From contig NZ_CP011454.1 in NCBI RefSeq assembly GCF_000695095.2, positions 2,046,001 to 2,110,000 on the forward strand: a DNA stretch of 64,000 nucleotides, read 5' to 3'. Below the pieces are notes generated by a model. The model saw only the letters and a list, made by a program, of their open reading frames with translations. It was not told the origin of the DNA and did not search any database. Shown here piece after piece: positions 39,654 to 50,130 of this stretch (positions within the stretch are counted from its first letter, which is position 1; every line of letters starts with the position of its first letter). The translations under genes were made by a program, and so were the position numbers. Source of the DNA: Gemmatimonas phototrophica. GTDB lineage: Bacteria > Gemmatimonadota > Gemmatimonadetes > Gemmatimonadales > Gemmatimonadaceae.

Positions 39654-40904
39654 GTGAGGGAGCTCGAACTCTCGATTGCCTGGCGCTACCTGCGCAGCCG
39701 GCGTGGCTCGCGGTTGTTGTCGCTCATCAGCGTCATCGCCATTGGCGGGGTGCTGGTGGGCGTCAGTGCGTTGATTGTGATCATGGGGGTCATGAACGGG
39801 TTGCAGCGCGACCTGCGGGAGAAAATTCTCGTGGGGAGTCCCGACCTCCGCGTGTTGCCGTACGGATCGGATATGCGCATGCCCGACTACACGGCATTGT
39901 TGACGCGCGTGCGGCAGTCACAGGGAGTCGTAGCAGCGGCGCCGTTTGTTCAGACGCAGGGATTGGTCCGAAATCTCGGCGGGTACATGGTGGGAACGCA
40001 GGTGGTGGGCATTGTGCCGTCCGGGCAGCCGGGCGACAACGTGACCACCATTCGTAACCACGCCATTCTCGGCAACTTCTCGTTTGTCCGGGACAGTGTG
40101 GCGTTGCCAGGGGCGGTGCTGGGGAAACTGCTGGCGTCCAAACTCAACGCCTTTCCCGGGGACACGGTGGTCCTGCTCGGCGCCGCCGGCCTCGACATGA
40201 ACGCCTCCACCGGGACGATCATCCCCCGGGCCGACAGTGTGGTGGTGTCAGGTGTCTTTGAGACGGGGATGTACGAATACGATGATTCGTACCTGTACTT
40301 GTCGCTAGAAGCCGGTCAACGGTTTGCCGGCTACGGCAACGACGTGACCGGTATTGAAGTCCGGGCCACCGATCGCTGGAGCGCGCCGGCGTTGGCGGAT
40401 TCGCTGCGGGCGCAGTTGGAGTCGTCGGTCTACATCCGTGATTGGCAGGAGCAGAACCGCTCGCTTTTCCAGGCGCTCAAGCTGGAGAAGTTGGGGATGA
40501 GTGTCATTCTGCTGCTGATCGTGGTGGTCGCGGCGTTCAACATTGTGAGTACGCTGACCATGGTGGTTGCCGACAAGACGCGGGAGATCGGCATTCTGCG
40601 AGCCATGGGCATGCCCGCGTCATCGATCCGACGGATCTTTCTGTATCAGGGCGTGGTGGTTGGCGCCGTAGGCACTGGCGGCGGTCTGGTACTGGGGCTC
40701 GCGGTGGCGCTGCTGCTGGAGAAGTACCGCTTGATTGCGCTGGACCCCAGTGTGTACTTCATCGATCATCTGCCGGTGTCCATTCAGCCGGTGGATGTGC
40801 TCATGATCGTGGCCGCCAGCATGCTGATTGCGGCACTGGCCACGCTGTATCCGGCCAAGCAGGCCGCCAAGTTGTACCCCGTCGAGGCGATCCGTCATGA
40901 ATAG
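39654..40904 (+). CDS. lolC: LolC/LolE-family lipoprotein-releasing ABC permease
   Basis: This is the inner-membrane subunit of the LolCDE transporter that releases outer-membrane lipoproteins to LolA. The 416 aa protein has the LolC/E topology: N-terminal TM (about 23-45, after IAWRYLRSRRGS), a large periplasmic domain (to about 270), then three C-terminal TM helices and the ending AALYPAKQAAKLYPVEAIRHE-like segment. Only one such permease gene is present, so the transporter may be a homodimer (LolF type). GTG 39654; overlaps lolD by 8 bases. Confidence 0.92.
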   Translation: MRELELSIAWRYLRSRRGSRLLSLISVIAIGGVLVGVSALIVIMGVMNGLQRDLREKILVGSPDLRVLPYGSDMRMPDYTALLTRVRQSQGVVAAAPFVQTQGLVRNLGGYMVGTQVVGIVPSGQPGDNVTTIRNHAILGNFSFVRDSVALPGAVLGKLLASKLNAFPGDTVVLLGAAGLDMNASTGTIIPRADSVVVSGVFETGMYEYDDSYLYLSLEAGQRFAGYGNDVTGIEVRATDRWSAPALADSLRAQLESSVYIRDWQEQNRSLFQALKLEKLGMSVILLLIVVVAAFNIVSTLTMVVADKTREIGILRAMGMPASSIRRIFLYQGVVVGAVGTGGGLVLGLAVALLLEKYRLIALDPSVYFIDHLPVSIQPVDVLMIVAASMLIAALATLYPAKQAAKLYPVEAIRHE

Positions 40905-41622
40905 TGACGGCGGGGCACTGGCGGGGGATCCGGTCATCGAGGCGGAGGGGCTCGTTAAGGAGTTCCAGGGCGGTGATGGTGGGATCATTCGCGTTCTGGA
41001 TGGCGTGTCGATGACGGTCCGCCGTGGTGAAATGGTGGCCATTGTGGGATCCAGTGGGGCCGGAAAGAGCACCCTCCTTCATGTGTTGGGGGCCTTGGAA
41101 CGCCCGTCTGCCGGTCGCATCCGGTTGACGGGGCAGGCGGTCGAAGGCATGGGCGAAGAGCAACTCGATGCCCTCCGGAACCGCACGGTGGGGTTTGTGT
41201 TTCAATTTCATCATCTGCTGCGCGAATTCTCGGCGGTCGAGAATGTCATGATGCCACTGCGGGTGGCGGGGGAAACGGTGCCGAGGGCCCGTGAGCGCGC
41301 AATGGCGCTGCTGGAGCGGGTGGGGCTGTCATCGCGGGTACATCACCGGCCAAGCGCGCTGTCGGGTGGTGAGCAGCAACGCACGGCGGTGGCGCGGGCG
41401 CTGGCGGCACACCCTGCCGTTTTGCTGGCCGATGAACCAAGTGGCAACCTCGACCGTTATAACGCTGAAGCGTTGCATGACCTGTTTGCCGAACTGGCCC
41501 GTGATCAACAACTGGGGTTGGTCGTCGTGACCCACAACCAGTCGCTGGCCGCGCGGGCCGACCGGGCGTTATCGTTGGAAGGAGGACAGTTGGTGGTCTC
41601 GGACGTTCACGAGGGGGGCTGA
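40897..41622 (+). CDS. lolD: LolD-type lipoprotein-releasing ABC ATPase
   Basis: This is the ATPase of the LolCDE exporter. The 241 aa product has Walker A GSSGAGKST (51-59), the LolD/MacB-like Q-loop FQFHHLLREFSAVENVMMPL, signature LSGGEQQRTAVARAL, Walker B VLLADEPSGNLD and H-loop VVTHNQSLA. Start ATG 40897 lies just before the lolC stop; a longer in-frame start at 40828 has no family support. It overlaps mcsA by one base (TGATG). Confidence 0.93.
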   Translation: MNSDGGALAGDPVIEAEGLVKEFQGGDGGIIRVLDGVSMTVRRGEMVAIVGSSGAGKSTLLHVLGALERPSAGRIRLTGQAVEGMGEEQLDALRNRTVGFVFQFHHLLREFSAVENVMMPLRVAGETVPRARERAMALLERVGLSSRVHHRPSALSGGEQQRTAVARALAAHPAVLLADEPSGNLDRYNAEALHDLFAELARDQQLGLVVVTHNQSLAARADRALSLEGGQLVVSDVHEGG

Positions 41623-42119
41623 TGCTCTGCGACAACTGCAAGGAGCGCGACGCGGTCGTGCACCTGACGCGGATCGTGGACAACGCGGTCACGCAGCTCC
41701 ATCTGTGCGAAAAGTGTGCGGCCGCCAAGGGCGTGGAGACCACCCTGTCGGTGCCGCAGCACCCGCTGGGTGACATTCTGCAGGCGGTGCAGCAGCAGGC
41801 GTCCGCCACCAGCGAAGACGCGGCGGCCTGCGCGTTTTGCGGGGCAACGGCGCGCGACTTCCGTGCGACGGGGCGTCTGGGGTGCCCGCACTGCTACGAT
41901 GCCATGGAGCAAAGCCTGCGGGAGCTGTTGCGGCGGTTGCACGGCAGTTCGCGGCATGTGGGGCAGCGCTACGACGCGCCGGTGGCGCACATGGTTGACA
42001 AACCGGACACGCTGCACGACCTGCGCGATCGTTTGCGGCGGGCGATTGATGGGGAGCAGTTCGAACTCGCCGCGGAGCTCCGCGATCGGATCAAGGCGCT
42101 CGAGACGGAGCCGGTATGA
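41622..42119 (+). CDS. mcsA: McsA-like UvrB/UvrC-motif zinc protein, activator of McsB
   Basis: McsA activates the protein arginine kinase McsB in Firmicutes. The 165 aa protein has the layout: N-terminal CxxC zinc-site pairs (MLCDNC at C3/C6, then LHLCEKC), a second pair of CxxC pairs (ACAFCGA and GCPHC), and a C-terminal UVR motif (LRDRLRRAIDGEQFELAAELRDRIKALE). ATG 41622 overlaps the lolD stop, and its stop overlaps the mcsB ATG (ATGA). No CtsR repressor gene precedes it. Confidence 0.9.
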   Translation: MLCDNCKERDAVVHLTRIVDNAVTQLHLCEKCAAAKGVETTLSVPQHPLGDILQAVQQQASATSEDAAACAFCGATARDFRATGRLGCPHCYDAMEQSLRELLRRLHGSSRHVGQRYDAPVAHMVDKPDTLHDLRDRLRRAIDGEQFELAAELRDRIKALETEPV

Positions 42120-43216
42120 GCGAGCCGCGCCCCGGTCTCGATTTGTCGCTGCTGCCGGACGGTGGCGTCCGCTGGCTCGACGCCTCCGGTCCGAACAGTG
42201 ATGTCGTCATTTCCACCCGCATCCGCCTCGCGCGCAATGTGTCCGGGTACGCCTTCACGGGTCGGGCGCGCGAAGGGGAACGGTTGCGCATGCTGGCCCA
42301 GGTCCGGGATGCGTTGTCCGCCGTCCCGTCGCTGAGTGGCAGCCTGCTCCTCCGCTTGGAGGACCTTCCGCTGGTCGACCGCCAGCTCCTGCATGAGCGC
42401 CATTTGGTGAGCAAGGAGTTGGCCGGCCTGGACCCGCAGCACCCCGTTCGGTCCGGAGCGGCCGTGTTCCTCGGGGAAGGGGTCGGCTTGCTGGTGAACG
42501 AGGAGGATCATCTCCGGCTGCAGGCGCTGCGCAGTGGGTTTGCCGTGGCGCAGGCGTTTGATGGGGTGACTCGACTGGACCGCGAACTGGGGGGGCAGGT
42601 GCCGTATGCCTTCCACCGCGAGTTCGGGTATCTCACGGCGTGTCCCACGAACGCGGGCACTGGACTGCGGGCTTCGGTGTTGATCCATCTACCCGGGCTG
42701 GTCCTGACCAAGGAAATCGGCAAAGTGCTGGCGGGACTTCAGCAAATGGGGCTCACCTACCGAGGCTTATACGGGGAGGGGAGTGAAGTAGTGGGCAACT
42801 TCTTCCAGTTGTCCAACCAGACCACGCTGGGCCGTTCCGAAGAGGAGTTGCAGGACCTGCTGGTCCGTGTTGTGCGCCACGTCATCGAGCGCGAGGAAGA
42901 GGCGCGACGTGTACTGGTGCGGGACGCGGGGTATATTATCGAGGACAAGTTGTGGCGCGCGTACGGGACGCTGCGGTATGCCCGCAGTCTCACGTTCGAC
43001 GAAGCCATGAATTACCTGAGTGGCGTTCGCCTGGCGGTCGGCCTGAAACTGATCACTGGGCTCAGTGTATACACACTCAACAAGCTCCTGATCTTTGCCC
43101 AGTCAGCCCATCTCGCTCATCTCGAGGGGAAGGTGCTGACGGATAGCGAGACGAACCTGGCGCGCGCCCGATACGTGCGTCAGGTGTTGCTGAGCGAAGG
43201 CAGCGGTGTCGAATGA
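42116..43216 (+). CDS. mcsB: Protein arginine kinase McsB
   Basis: McsB phosphorylates Arg residues on proteins, marking them for ClpC-ClpP degradation. The 366 aa protein is a guanido-kinase homolog with [18 protein letters not shown] (phosphate-binding Arg pair), [12 protein letters not shown] (catalytic acidic residues) and the active-site Cys region [21 protein letters not shown]. The C-terminal segment aligning with the phospho-Arg-binding RDxxRA motif of Bacillus McsB reads TNLARA, so allosteric binding may be altered. It ends 28 bases before the preferred clpC start. Confidence 0.93.
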   Translation: MSEPRPGLDLSLLPDGGVRWLDASGPNSDVVISTRIRLARNVSGYAFTGRAREGERLRMLAQVRDALSAVPSLSGSLLLRLEDLPLVDRQLLHERHLVSKELAGLDPQHPVRSGAAVFLGEGVGLLVNEEDHLRLQALRSGFAVAQAFDGVTRLDRELGGQVPYAFHREFGYLTACPTNAGTGLRASVLIHLPGLVLTKEIGKVLAGLQQMGLTYRGLYGEGSEVVGNFFQLSNQTTLGRSEEELQDLLVRVVRHVIEREEEARRVLVRDAGYIIEDKLWRAYGTLRYARSLTFDEAMNYLSGVRLAVGLKLITGLSVYTLNKLLIFAQSAHLAHLEGKVLTDSETNLARARYVRQVLLSEGSGVE

Positions 43217-43244
43217 TCCGCTTCCCAACGACCCTGAGGGTGCG

Positions 43245-45755
43245 ATGAACGGCTACAACTTCACCGAGCGGGTGCGGAAAGTCCTGGCGATGGCGCGCGA
43301 AGAAGCGGCGCGCCTGCACCACGAATACGTGGGCACCGAGCACATTCTGCTTGGGCTCATCCGCGAGGGTGAGGGTGTTGCGGCAGCAGTGCTGCAAAAC
43401 CTCAACGTCGATCTCGACGACGTCACGCAGAAAATCGAGGATACGGTGAAGAAGGGGAAGGCGGCGCAAGCCACCGGCCCGGATCTTCCGTATACGTCGC
43501 GCGCCAAGAAGGTCCTCGAATTGGCGATGGCTGAAGCGCGCGATCTCAACCACAGCTACGTCGGCACCGAGCATCTGCTCCTTGGTCTGCTCCGTGAGGA
43601 GAAGGGGATTGCGGCGCAGGTCCTGACCGACGCCGGGGTCAATCTCGAAGCCGCACGCGCCGAAACGCTCCGCCTGTTGGGCACCGAAATGCCGCAGGGT
43701 GGGCCGACGCCGCCGCCGGAAAAGGCGGGCGCAGGCGCGCCGCCATCGGCCGCTCCCGCCAAGGGCGACAAGAAGTCCAAGACGCCGGCGCTCGACCATT
43801 TCTGCCGCGATCTCACCCAACTGGCCGCCGAAGGGCAGCTCGATCCCACGATCGGGCGGGCCAAGGAAATTGAGCGTGTCATGGAAGTGCTGTCGCGCCG
43901 CAAGAAGAACAATCCCGTGCTCATTGGTGAGCCCGGGGTGGGCAAGACGGCCATCGTGGAAGGGCTGGCCCAGCTGATCGCCAACGGTGAGTGCCCGGAG
44001 AACCTGCGTGACAACCGGGTGCTGTCACTGGATATGGCGGCGGTCATTGCCGGCACCAAGTATCGCGGCCAGTTCGAAGAGCGTCTCAAGGCGGTCATGA
44101 ACGAGATCGCGCAGAACAAGCAGGTCATTCTGTTCATCGACGAACTGCACACCCTGGTTGGCGCGGGAGCGGCTGAAGGCGCCATCGACGCCAGCAACAT
44201 GCTCAAGCCGGCGCTGGCGCGCGGCGAATTGCAGTGCGTCGGCGCCTCCACGCTGAACGAGTACCGCAAGTACATCGAGAAGGACGGTGCCCTCGAGCGT
44301 CGATTCCAGACGGTTGTGGTGGATCCGCCCTCCATCGACGAGACCGTGCAGATCCTGCAGGGACTCAAGAAGAAGTACGAAGATCACCACAAGGTGAACA
44401 TTCCCGATGAGACGCTGGTGGCAGCGGCGAAACTGTCGGAGCGGTACATCACCGACCGGTTCCTGCCGGACAAGGCGATCGACGTGATCGACGAAGCCGG
44501 GGCTCGTGCCCGCCTGGCGGCGCAGGTGCCGCCGGCAGAGGTGGCGGATCTCAAGGAACAGCTCGAGAAGATCAACACCGAGAAGGAAGCGGCCGTCCGC
44601 GATCAGAATTTCGAGCGGGCCGCGTCGCTCCGTGACAACGAGCGTGAGTTGCAGGGCGAGATTCGCCGGAAACAGGAAGAGTGGGAGCAGCGCCGGCAGT
44701 CGTTCCGCCCCACGCTGGGTGAAGAAGAGATCGCGTTCATTGTCAGCCGGTGGACGGGGATCCCCGTGACCCGTCTGCAGGAAGCCGAGACGGCCCGTCT
44801 GCTGCGCATGGAGGATGAACTCCATACGTCGGTGGTGGGACAGGACGAGGCCATCAAGGCGCTCGCCCGCTCCATTCGCCGGAGCCGCGCTGGTCTGAAG
44901 GATCCTCGTCGCCCGATTGGCTCCTTCATCTTCTCCGGCCCTACGGGCGTCGGTAAGACGGAGCTGGCGCGGTCGCTGGCCAAGTTCCTGTTCGCCGATG
45001 CCTCCGCGCTTATCCGGGTGGATATGAGCGAGTACATGGAGAAGTTCTCGGTCTCCCGGCTCATCGGTGCCCCCCCGGGCTACGTGGGCTACGAAGATTC
45101 AGGGACGCTGACCAAGGCCGTTCGCCGGAAGCCGTACAGCGTCATTTTGCTGGACGAAATCGAGAAGGCGCATCCGGATGTCTTCAATATCCTCCTCCAG
45201 GTGCTGGATGAGGGTCACCTGACGGACAATTACGGTCGGGTCATCGATTTCAAGAACACCGTGGTGATCATGACGTCCAACGTGGGCGCCAAGGACATCA
45301 CGCGCGGGAAGTCGCTGGGCTTCGCCACGAACGACGCCCGCGGGGACTTCGAGCGGATTGCCGACAAGGTGAAGGAGGAGATGGGCCGGGTCTTCAACCC
45401 GGAGTTCCTCAATCGCCTCGACGACGTGATCGTCTTCCATCCGCTCGGGAAGGATCACATTTCCCAAATCGTATCCATCCTCTTTGCCGACGTGCAGAAG
45501 CGCCTGGCGGAGGAGGAGATCACAATCAAGCTGACCCAGGAATCGACCGAGTTCCTCGTCAACCACGGGCACGACGAGCATTACGGTGCCCGTCCGCTGA
45601 AGCGGGCCATCCAGCGGTACGTGGAAGACCCGCTTTCCGAGAAGCTGCTCATGGGCGAGTTCTCCCGTGGGGACGAGATCGAGGTGGCCGTGTCGGCCAC
45701 CGAGAAGGAAAAGCTCGAATTCCGGGTGCTTTCTCCCACGCCGCAGGCGTCCTGA
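43245..45755 (+). CDS. clpC: AAA+ unfoldase ClpC
   Basis: ClpC unfolds substrates for ClpP. From ATG 43245 it is 836 aa (an upstream GTG at 43206 would add 13). Two N-terminal Clp_N repeats ([14 protein letters not shown]..., about 1-150) bind phospho-Arg tags. D1 has Walker A GEPGVGKT, the UVR motif of the middle domain is [20 protein letters not shown], and D2 has [11 protein letters not shown]. The GKSLGFAT loop supplies the LGF tripeptide that docks on ClpP, so this is ClpC rather than ClpB. It forms an operon with mcsA-mcsB and is closed by a strong terminator. clpP is not in the window. Confidence 0.96.
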   Translation: MNGYNFTERVRKVLAMAREEAARLHHEYVGTEHILLGLIREGEGVAAAVLQNLNVDLDDVTQKIEDTVKKGKAAQATGPDLPYTSRAKKVLELAMAEARDLNHSYVGTEHLLLGLLREEKGIAAQVLTDAGVNLEAARAETLRLLGTEMPQGGPTPPPEKAGAGAPPSAAPAKGDKKSKTPALDHFCRDLTQLAAEGQLDPTIGRAKEIERVMEVLSRRKKNNPVLIGEPGVGKTAIVEGLAQLIANGECPENLRDNRVLSLDMAAVIAGTKYRGQFEERLKAVMNEIAQNKQVILFIDELHTLVGAGAAEGAIDASNMLKPALARGELQCVGASTLNEYRKYIEKDGALERRFQTVVVDPPSIDETVQILQGLKKKYEDHHKVNIPDETLVAAAKLSERYITDRFLPDKAIDVIDEAGARARLAAQVPPAEVADLKEQLEKINTEKEAAVRDQNFERAASLRDNERELQGEIRRKQEEWEQRRQSFRPTLGEEEIAFIVSRWTGIPVTRLQEAETARLLRMEDELHTSVVGQDEAIKALARSIRRSRAGLKDPRRPIGSFIFSGPTGVGKTELARSLAKFLFADASALIRVDMSEYMEKFSVSRLIGAPPGYVGYEDSGTLTKAVRRKPYSVILLDEIEKAHPDVFNILLQVLDEGHLTDNYGRVIDFKNTVVIMTSNVGAKDITRGKSLGFATNDARGDFERIADKVKEEMGRVFNPEFLNRLDDVIVFHPLGKDHISQIVSILFADVQKRLAEEEITIKLTQESTEFLVNHGHDEHYGARPLKRAIQRYVEDPLSEKLLMGEFSRGDEIEVAVSATEKEKLEFRVLSPTPQAS

Positions 45756-45798
45756 CCTTCTCCGGGCAGGCAACGGCTGGCGTAGCTTTCGGTGTCTC

Positions 45799-45840
45799 AC
45801 GGCCGGGCCCCCATCGGGGGTCCGGCCGTTTTCCGTTTTT
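45799..45840 (+). terminator. Intrinsic terminator after clpC
   Basis: A 14-bp GC-rich stem (45799-45812 with 45816-45829, loop ATC) is followed by TTTT, CCG and TTTTTT. It separates the lolC-clpC run from bamA. Confidence 0.9.
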
Positions 45841-45891
45841 TGGGGTAGATGGGGTCGGCCCTTTCGGTGCGCTCGTTTATATTTCAAGGCT

Positions 45892-48378
45892 ATGCTGAAA
45901 CGCGTTCCCCAGAATTTTGCCCGGTGGGCGGCCCGCCTCGCGGTCCCCGCTGCATCGGCCCTCTTGTCGGTGGCTTCTCTTGCCGCGCCGCGCCCGCTGG
46001 CTGCGCAGGAAGTCGCCGGTCGTTGTACAACCACCGACTCCATCGCCGTTCGTGGCGCGTTGCGGGTGAACGAAGCGCGCATCCGCACGGAAGCCGGACT
46101 GACCAAGGGAAACCCGCTCAATTTTCCCACGTTGCAGCGCAGCCTCAAAGCGTTGTACAACATGGGCGAGTTCGACGACGTGCAGATCCTCTGCGATCTT
46201 GAGACGGTGCCGGGCAAGGTGCTCACGGTGGTGCAGGTCAAGGAGCGCGCCATTCTCGGTGACATCACGGTGTCGGGCCCCAAGGCCATCTCCGAGCGTT
46301 CCATCAAGGACAAGATCGATCTGCTCATCGGCCGAGGCATTGACCCGCTGCAGGTGGCCAAAGCCAAAGCGAAGATCGACTCCGTGTACGAGGGCGCCGG
46401 CTATTACCTCGCGCAGGTGACCATCGATTCCACCGTCATGAGCGATGGGCGCATTGCGCTGCATTATCGTATCGACGAAGGACGTCGCCTCGCTATTTCC
46501 GCCATCGACATTCTGGGCAATACCTCGGTCCGCGAGAAGTCTGTCGTCGGGGCGATGAAGACCAAACCGGAAGGGTTCTTCTTCTTCCGGAAGGGCGAGT
46601 ATGACGACGACAAGTACGTTGGGGACTTGGGCGAGCGCATTCCGGCGCTGTACGCCCGGCTCGGCCATGTCGATGCCCGGATTACCAAGGACACGCTCGT
46701 CGTCGACCGCACCAAGGGCAAAGGGCTGGTCCAGATCACGGTGGACGAGGGGCCGCAGTTCCGTGTCGGCAGTTTTGAAATTGCCGGTAACCGTCATTTC
46801 AATACGGAAGATCTGAAGAAGTTCTATCCGTTTGACGGCAACGAAAACAAGACGTTGACGCAGCGAGCAAAGGGGCTGGTGTTCCGTCGTCCTGAAGCGC
46901 CGGAAGGCGTATTCAATCAGGAGAAGTGGGACGCTGCGCTCGAGAAGGTGAACGGAGTGTACCGCGACAATGGGTACCTCTACGCGAGCGTACGGCCCGT
47001 GGTGGAGCGCAAGTTTGTCGGCGCCGATTCGGCGCCCACCGCCAACTTGCGCTGGGAAATCGACGAGAAGAATCCGGCCATCGTCAACCGGATCGAAATT
47101 GTGGGGAACGACTTCACGTCGGATGACTGTATCCGTCGGCAGATCTTCCTGGTCCCCGGGGGACCCTTCAATCAGCAGTTGCTCATTCGCAGTTACCAGA
47201 GCATCGGCAACATGAATTTCTTTGAGCAGCCGATGCCCTTTCCGGACTATCGCCCCATCAACGAGCAGGGCGATGTCGACATCGTGTTCCGTGTGAAGGA
47301 GAAGCGGACCGGTTCGGTAAACTTTGGTGCGTCCATGGGCCAGGGTGGTGTGGGTTTTGGTGGCTTCATTGGCTTGGAGCAGCCCAATCTGTTTGGGCTC
47401 TGCAAGTCGGGACGGCTGAACTGGCAGTACGGCCGCTTCTTCAATGACTTCACCGCCACGTACACGGATCCGGCCCTCAAGGGCACGCGTCTGTCGGGGG
47501 CCCTGAGTGCCTACCGCACGCAATCCCGGTTCATCGTCGGCAACCTCGGGCAGAACATCCGCACCGGTTCCCAGTTCCGCCTTGGACTGCCGACGCCGTG
47601 GTCGTACTTCAGCACGGTCGCCGTGTCGTACAATGGTGAAGCGGCCACCTTTACGTCGGGGCAGATTGCCGGCAGTTGCTCGCGGAATTGCTTCCGGTCC
47701 AACGTGGGGTTGGAGTACCAGTACGACACGCGCGTGGACATGCCGTTTGCCACGCAGGGGTCGCTGCGCTCCGTGCAGATGGACTTCAGCGGTGGGCCGT
47801 TGGGCGGCACGGTGAACTTCCAGCGGCTCACCACCGAAATGCGTGGCTACGCCTTGCTGGGGCAGTTCGGCGGAAGCAACCCCGGGTCGCAGCCCATCAA
47901 GCTCACCATGGGAATGACGGCGCGCAGCGGGGTGCTCTTTGGCAACTCCGGTCCGTTCTTCTTCCAGCAGCAGTTTGCCGTGGGCGGTGTGATGTTCGGC
48001 CAGCAGCTGCGGGGCTATCCCGAATTCTCCATTACGCCGCAGGGATTCAACCCGAATACCGACCAGTTCCGTTCGGATCCGGCGTCGTTTGGTAATGCCT
48101 TTATGACCATGACCGGAGAAATCGGGCTCCGGTTCAACCAGATGTTCTACTTCAACGTCTTCGCTGACGCCGGGAACAACTGGGCCTCCGCCCGACAGAT
48201 CAATCCCACTCGCCTCTTCCGTTCGGCCGGATTCGGGGTATCTACCGTTACGCCGCTCGGCCCGCTCGGGCTCGATATGGCGTACGGCTTCGACCGGACT
48301 ACCGTGAACATCACTTCCGGCCGGATTGTGAAGGACCCGCGGTGGCAGTTCCATTTCCGTCTCGGTCAGCTCTTCTAA
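45892..48378 (+). CDS. bamA: Outer-membrane protein assembly factor BamA
   Basis: BamA folds beta-barrel proteins into the outer membrane. From ATG 45892 it is 828 aa: signal peptide to about residue 40 (LAAQ), five POTRA domains (about 45-430, units such as VKERAILGDITVSG and QFRVGSFEIAGNRHF), and a C-terminal Omp85 barrel with the loop-6 RGY motif (QLRGYPEFSIT) and a terminal Phe (FHFRLGQLF). An earlier in-frame start at 45667 is inside clpC and the terminator. A TATATT box at 45878-45883 lies very close to the ATG. ompH follows after 14 bases. Confidence 0.95.
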   Translation: MLKRVPQNFARWAARLAVPAASALLSVASLAAPRPLAAQEVAGRCTTTDSIAVRGALRVNEARIRTEAGLTKGNPLNFPTLQRSLKALYNMGEFDDVQILCDLETVPGKVLTVVQVKERAILGDITVSGPKAISERSIKDKIDLLIGRGIDPLQVAKAKAKIDSVYEGAGYYLAQVTIDSTVMSDGRIALHYRIDEGRRLAISAIDILGNTSVREKSVVGAMKTKPEGFFFFRKGEYDDDKYVGDLGERIPALYARLGHVDARITKDTLVVDRTKGKGLVQITVDEGPQFRVGSFEIAGNRHFNTEDLKKFYPFDGNENKTLTQRAKGLVFRRPEAPEGVFNQEKWDAALEKVNGVYRDNGYLYASVRPVVERKFVGADSAPTANLRWEIDEKNPAIVNRIEIVGNDFTSDDCIRRQIFLVPGGPFNQQLLIRSYQSIGNMNFFEQPMPFPDYRPINEQGDVDIVFRVKEKRTGSVNFGASMGQGGVGFGGFIGLEQPNLFGLCKSGRLNWQYGRFFNDFTATYTDPALKGTRLSGALSAYRTQSRFIVGNLGQNIRTGSQFRLGLPTPWSYFSTVAVSYNGEAATFTSGQIAGSCSRNCFRSNVGLEYQYDTRVDMPFATQGSLRSVQMDFSGGPLGGTVNFQRLTTEMRGYALLGQFGGSNPGSQPIKLTMGMTARSGVLFGNSGPFFFQQQFAVGGVMFGQQLRGYPEFSITPQGFNPNTDQFRSDPASFGNAFMTMTGEIGLRFNQMFYFNVFADAGNNWASARQINPTRLFRSAGFGVSTVTPLGPLGLDMAYGFDRTTVNITSGRIVKDPRWQFHFRLGQLF

Positions 48379-48392
48379 CTCAGGACTACATC

Positions 48393-48998
48393 ATGCGTCT
48401 CCTTTCTGTCATCGGCGCTTGCGCGCTCCTCGTTTCCGTGCCGTCGCTCGCGTCGGCCCAGGCCAGCCAGAAGTTCGCGTTCGTCAATTCCCAGGCGCTC
48501 CTGCAGAGCGCACCGGGACGGGCGGATGCGGAAGCGTCGTTCGAGAAGGACATGGTGGGCATCCGCACGCAGCTGTCCAAGCTGCAGGATTCGCTCAACA
48601 CCATGAACGAAGCGTTTGCGAAGGAAGAAGTCTCGCTGTCGCCGGCCGCCAAGGAAGCGCGCCTCAAGACCATGCGGGAGAAGGAACAGGCCTGGGGTGC
48701 GCAGGCGCAGAAGCTGCAGGCGCAGGCGCAGGAGCGGCAGGAAGAGTTGATGGCGCCAATCATGGAGAACCTCCGCAAGGTGCTCGACGACGTGCGGATG
48801 GATGGTGGCTACAGTTTCATCTTTGACGTCGCGGCGGGTGCATTCATTGTGTCGGCCGACAAGAACCTCGATATCACGGATCGCGTGCTGGCGAAGATGC
48901 GCCTGTCCGCCCCGAAGGCGGCGCCCACCCGTCCGGCGCCGGCCGCTGGCCCGACCTCGGCGCCTGCTGGTATCACGAAGAAGCCACCCACGGAGTAA
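48393..48998 (+). CDS. OmpH/Skp-family periplasmic chaperone
   Basis: Skp-type chaperones hold unfolded outer-membrane proteins. The 201 aa protein has a signal peptide ending SLASAQ, then [28 protein letters not shown], a long coiled coil rich in Gln/Ala/Glu (about 50-130), and [29 protein letters not shown], the usual C-terminal beta segment. A Pro/Ala-rich tail follows. It lies between bamA and lpxD as in many diderms. Confidence 0.9.
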   Translation: MRLLSVIGACALLVSVPSLASAQASQKFAFVNSQALLQSAPGRADAEASFEKDMVGIRTQLSKLQDSLNTMNEAFAKEEVSLSPAAKEARLKTMREKEQAWGAQAQKLQAQAQERQEELMAPIMENLRKVLDDVRMDGGYSFIFDVAAGAFIVSADKNLDITDRVLAKMRLSAPKAAPTRPAPAAGPTSAPAGITKKPPTE

Positions 48999-49005
48999 TC
49001 GCCGC

Positions 49006-50130
49006 GTGAGCGGCGAGTCACACACCCCGCAGGCAGGCGGCGGTGATGGGCAGACGCCCATCACCGCCGCTGCCGTTGCGGCACAGGTCGGTGGGCGCCT
49101 CATTGGTGACCCTGATGTTGCAGTGCGCGGCGTCGCCCCCCTCGATCGTGCCGCCGCATATGAGTTGAGCTTCTTCTCTGACCAGCGTTATGCCGGGTGG
49201 TTCGCCGAGTCACACGCCGGTGTGGTTCTGGTGTCTCCGGCCTTTGAGCATGCGCCTGGGCTGCCGTCTACCCGTATCGTGGTGGAGAAGCCCATTGATG
49301 CGCTGGTGGGCTTGTTGTCCCGCTTTCATCGCACGGAACCACGGGCGGTCGGGGTCCATGCCACGGCCGTCGTTTCGGCGACCGCCACGATAGGTGCGGA
49401 CGTGACCATCGATCCGTACGCGGTGATTGGAGAGGGGGTCACCATTGGTCCCCGGAGTTGGATTGGCGCGGGCGCGAAGGTGGGAGCCGGGAGTGTGCTG
49501 GGAAGCGACGTGCGCTTGCACGCCAATGCGGTGGTGTATCCGTTCACAGAACTAGGCGACCGTGTCATGCTGCACGCCGGGGCACAGGTTGGCCGGGAAG
49601 GCTTTGGCTTCGTACCGCGGCCAACCGGCGTCGTGCGCATTCCTCACGTGGGACGCTGTGTGCTGGAGCAGGACGTGGAAGTGGGGGCCAATAGCTGCGT
49701 GGACCGGGGTAGCATCGACGATACCATCATCGGTGCTGGAACGAAGATTGATAATCTCGTGCAGATTGGACACAACGTACGGATCGGTCGCTTCTGCTTC
49801 TTCGCGTCGCAAGTGGGGATCGCGGGGTCATCGCGCATTGGCGACGGTGTCCAGATGGGAGGGCAGTCAGGGATGGCGAATCATTTTTCGATCGGCGCGG
49901 GTGCCAGCATCGGTGCGCGTGCCGGTGTCATCAGCGACGTTCCGGAGAAAGAGACCTGGTCCGGCTTTCCGGCCCGTCCACATAAGGAGCAAATGCGTTC
50001 CCAGGCAGCGCTTGTTCGCCTTGCCCGATTGCTCCGTCCGCTGGAGCGTCTCCTGGCGCGCGACGCGGAGGCTTCAGTGTCCACCGTCTCCCAGGGCCCA
50101 GACGTCTCCGCAACGGGAAGCTCGTCGTGA
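49006..50130 (+). CDS. lpxD: UDP-3-O-(3-hydroxyacyl)glucosamine N-acyltransferase LpxD
   Basis: LpxD adds the N-linked 3-hydroxyacyl chain in lipid A synthesis (third step). The 374 aa protein has an N-terminal uridine-binding domain (about 20-105), a left-handed beta helix of hexapeptide repeats ([20 protein letters not shown] and more), and the catalytic His in [13 protein letters not shown]. The GTG start at 49006 is 8 bases after ompH. The Ser/Thr-rich C-terminus overlaps lpxC-fabZ by 4 bases. Confidence 0.95.
   Translation: MSGESHTPQAGGGDGQTPITAAAVAAQVGGRLIGDPDVAVRGVAPLDRAAAYELSFFSDQRYAGWFAESHAGVVLVSPAFEHAPGLPSTRIVVEKPIDALVGLLSRFHRTEPRAVGVHATAVVSATATIGADVTIDPYAVIGEGVTIGPRSWIGAGAKVGAGSVLGSDVRLHANAVVYPFTELGDRVMLHAGAQVGREGFGFVPRPTGVVRIPHVGRCVLEQDVEVGANSCVDRGSIDDTIIGAGTKIDNLVQIGHNVRIGRFCFFASQVGIAGSSRIGDGVQMGGQSGMANHFSIGAGASIGARAGVISDVPEKETWSGFPARPHKEQMRSQAALVRLARLLRPLERLLARDAEASVSTVSQGPDVSATGSSS

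Noticed and set aside
45877-48354. Long minus-strand frame opposite bamA (825 codons)
   Set aside because: Antisense shadow of bamA; no domain signature or ribosome-binding site supports it.
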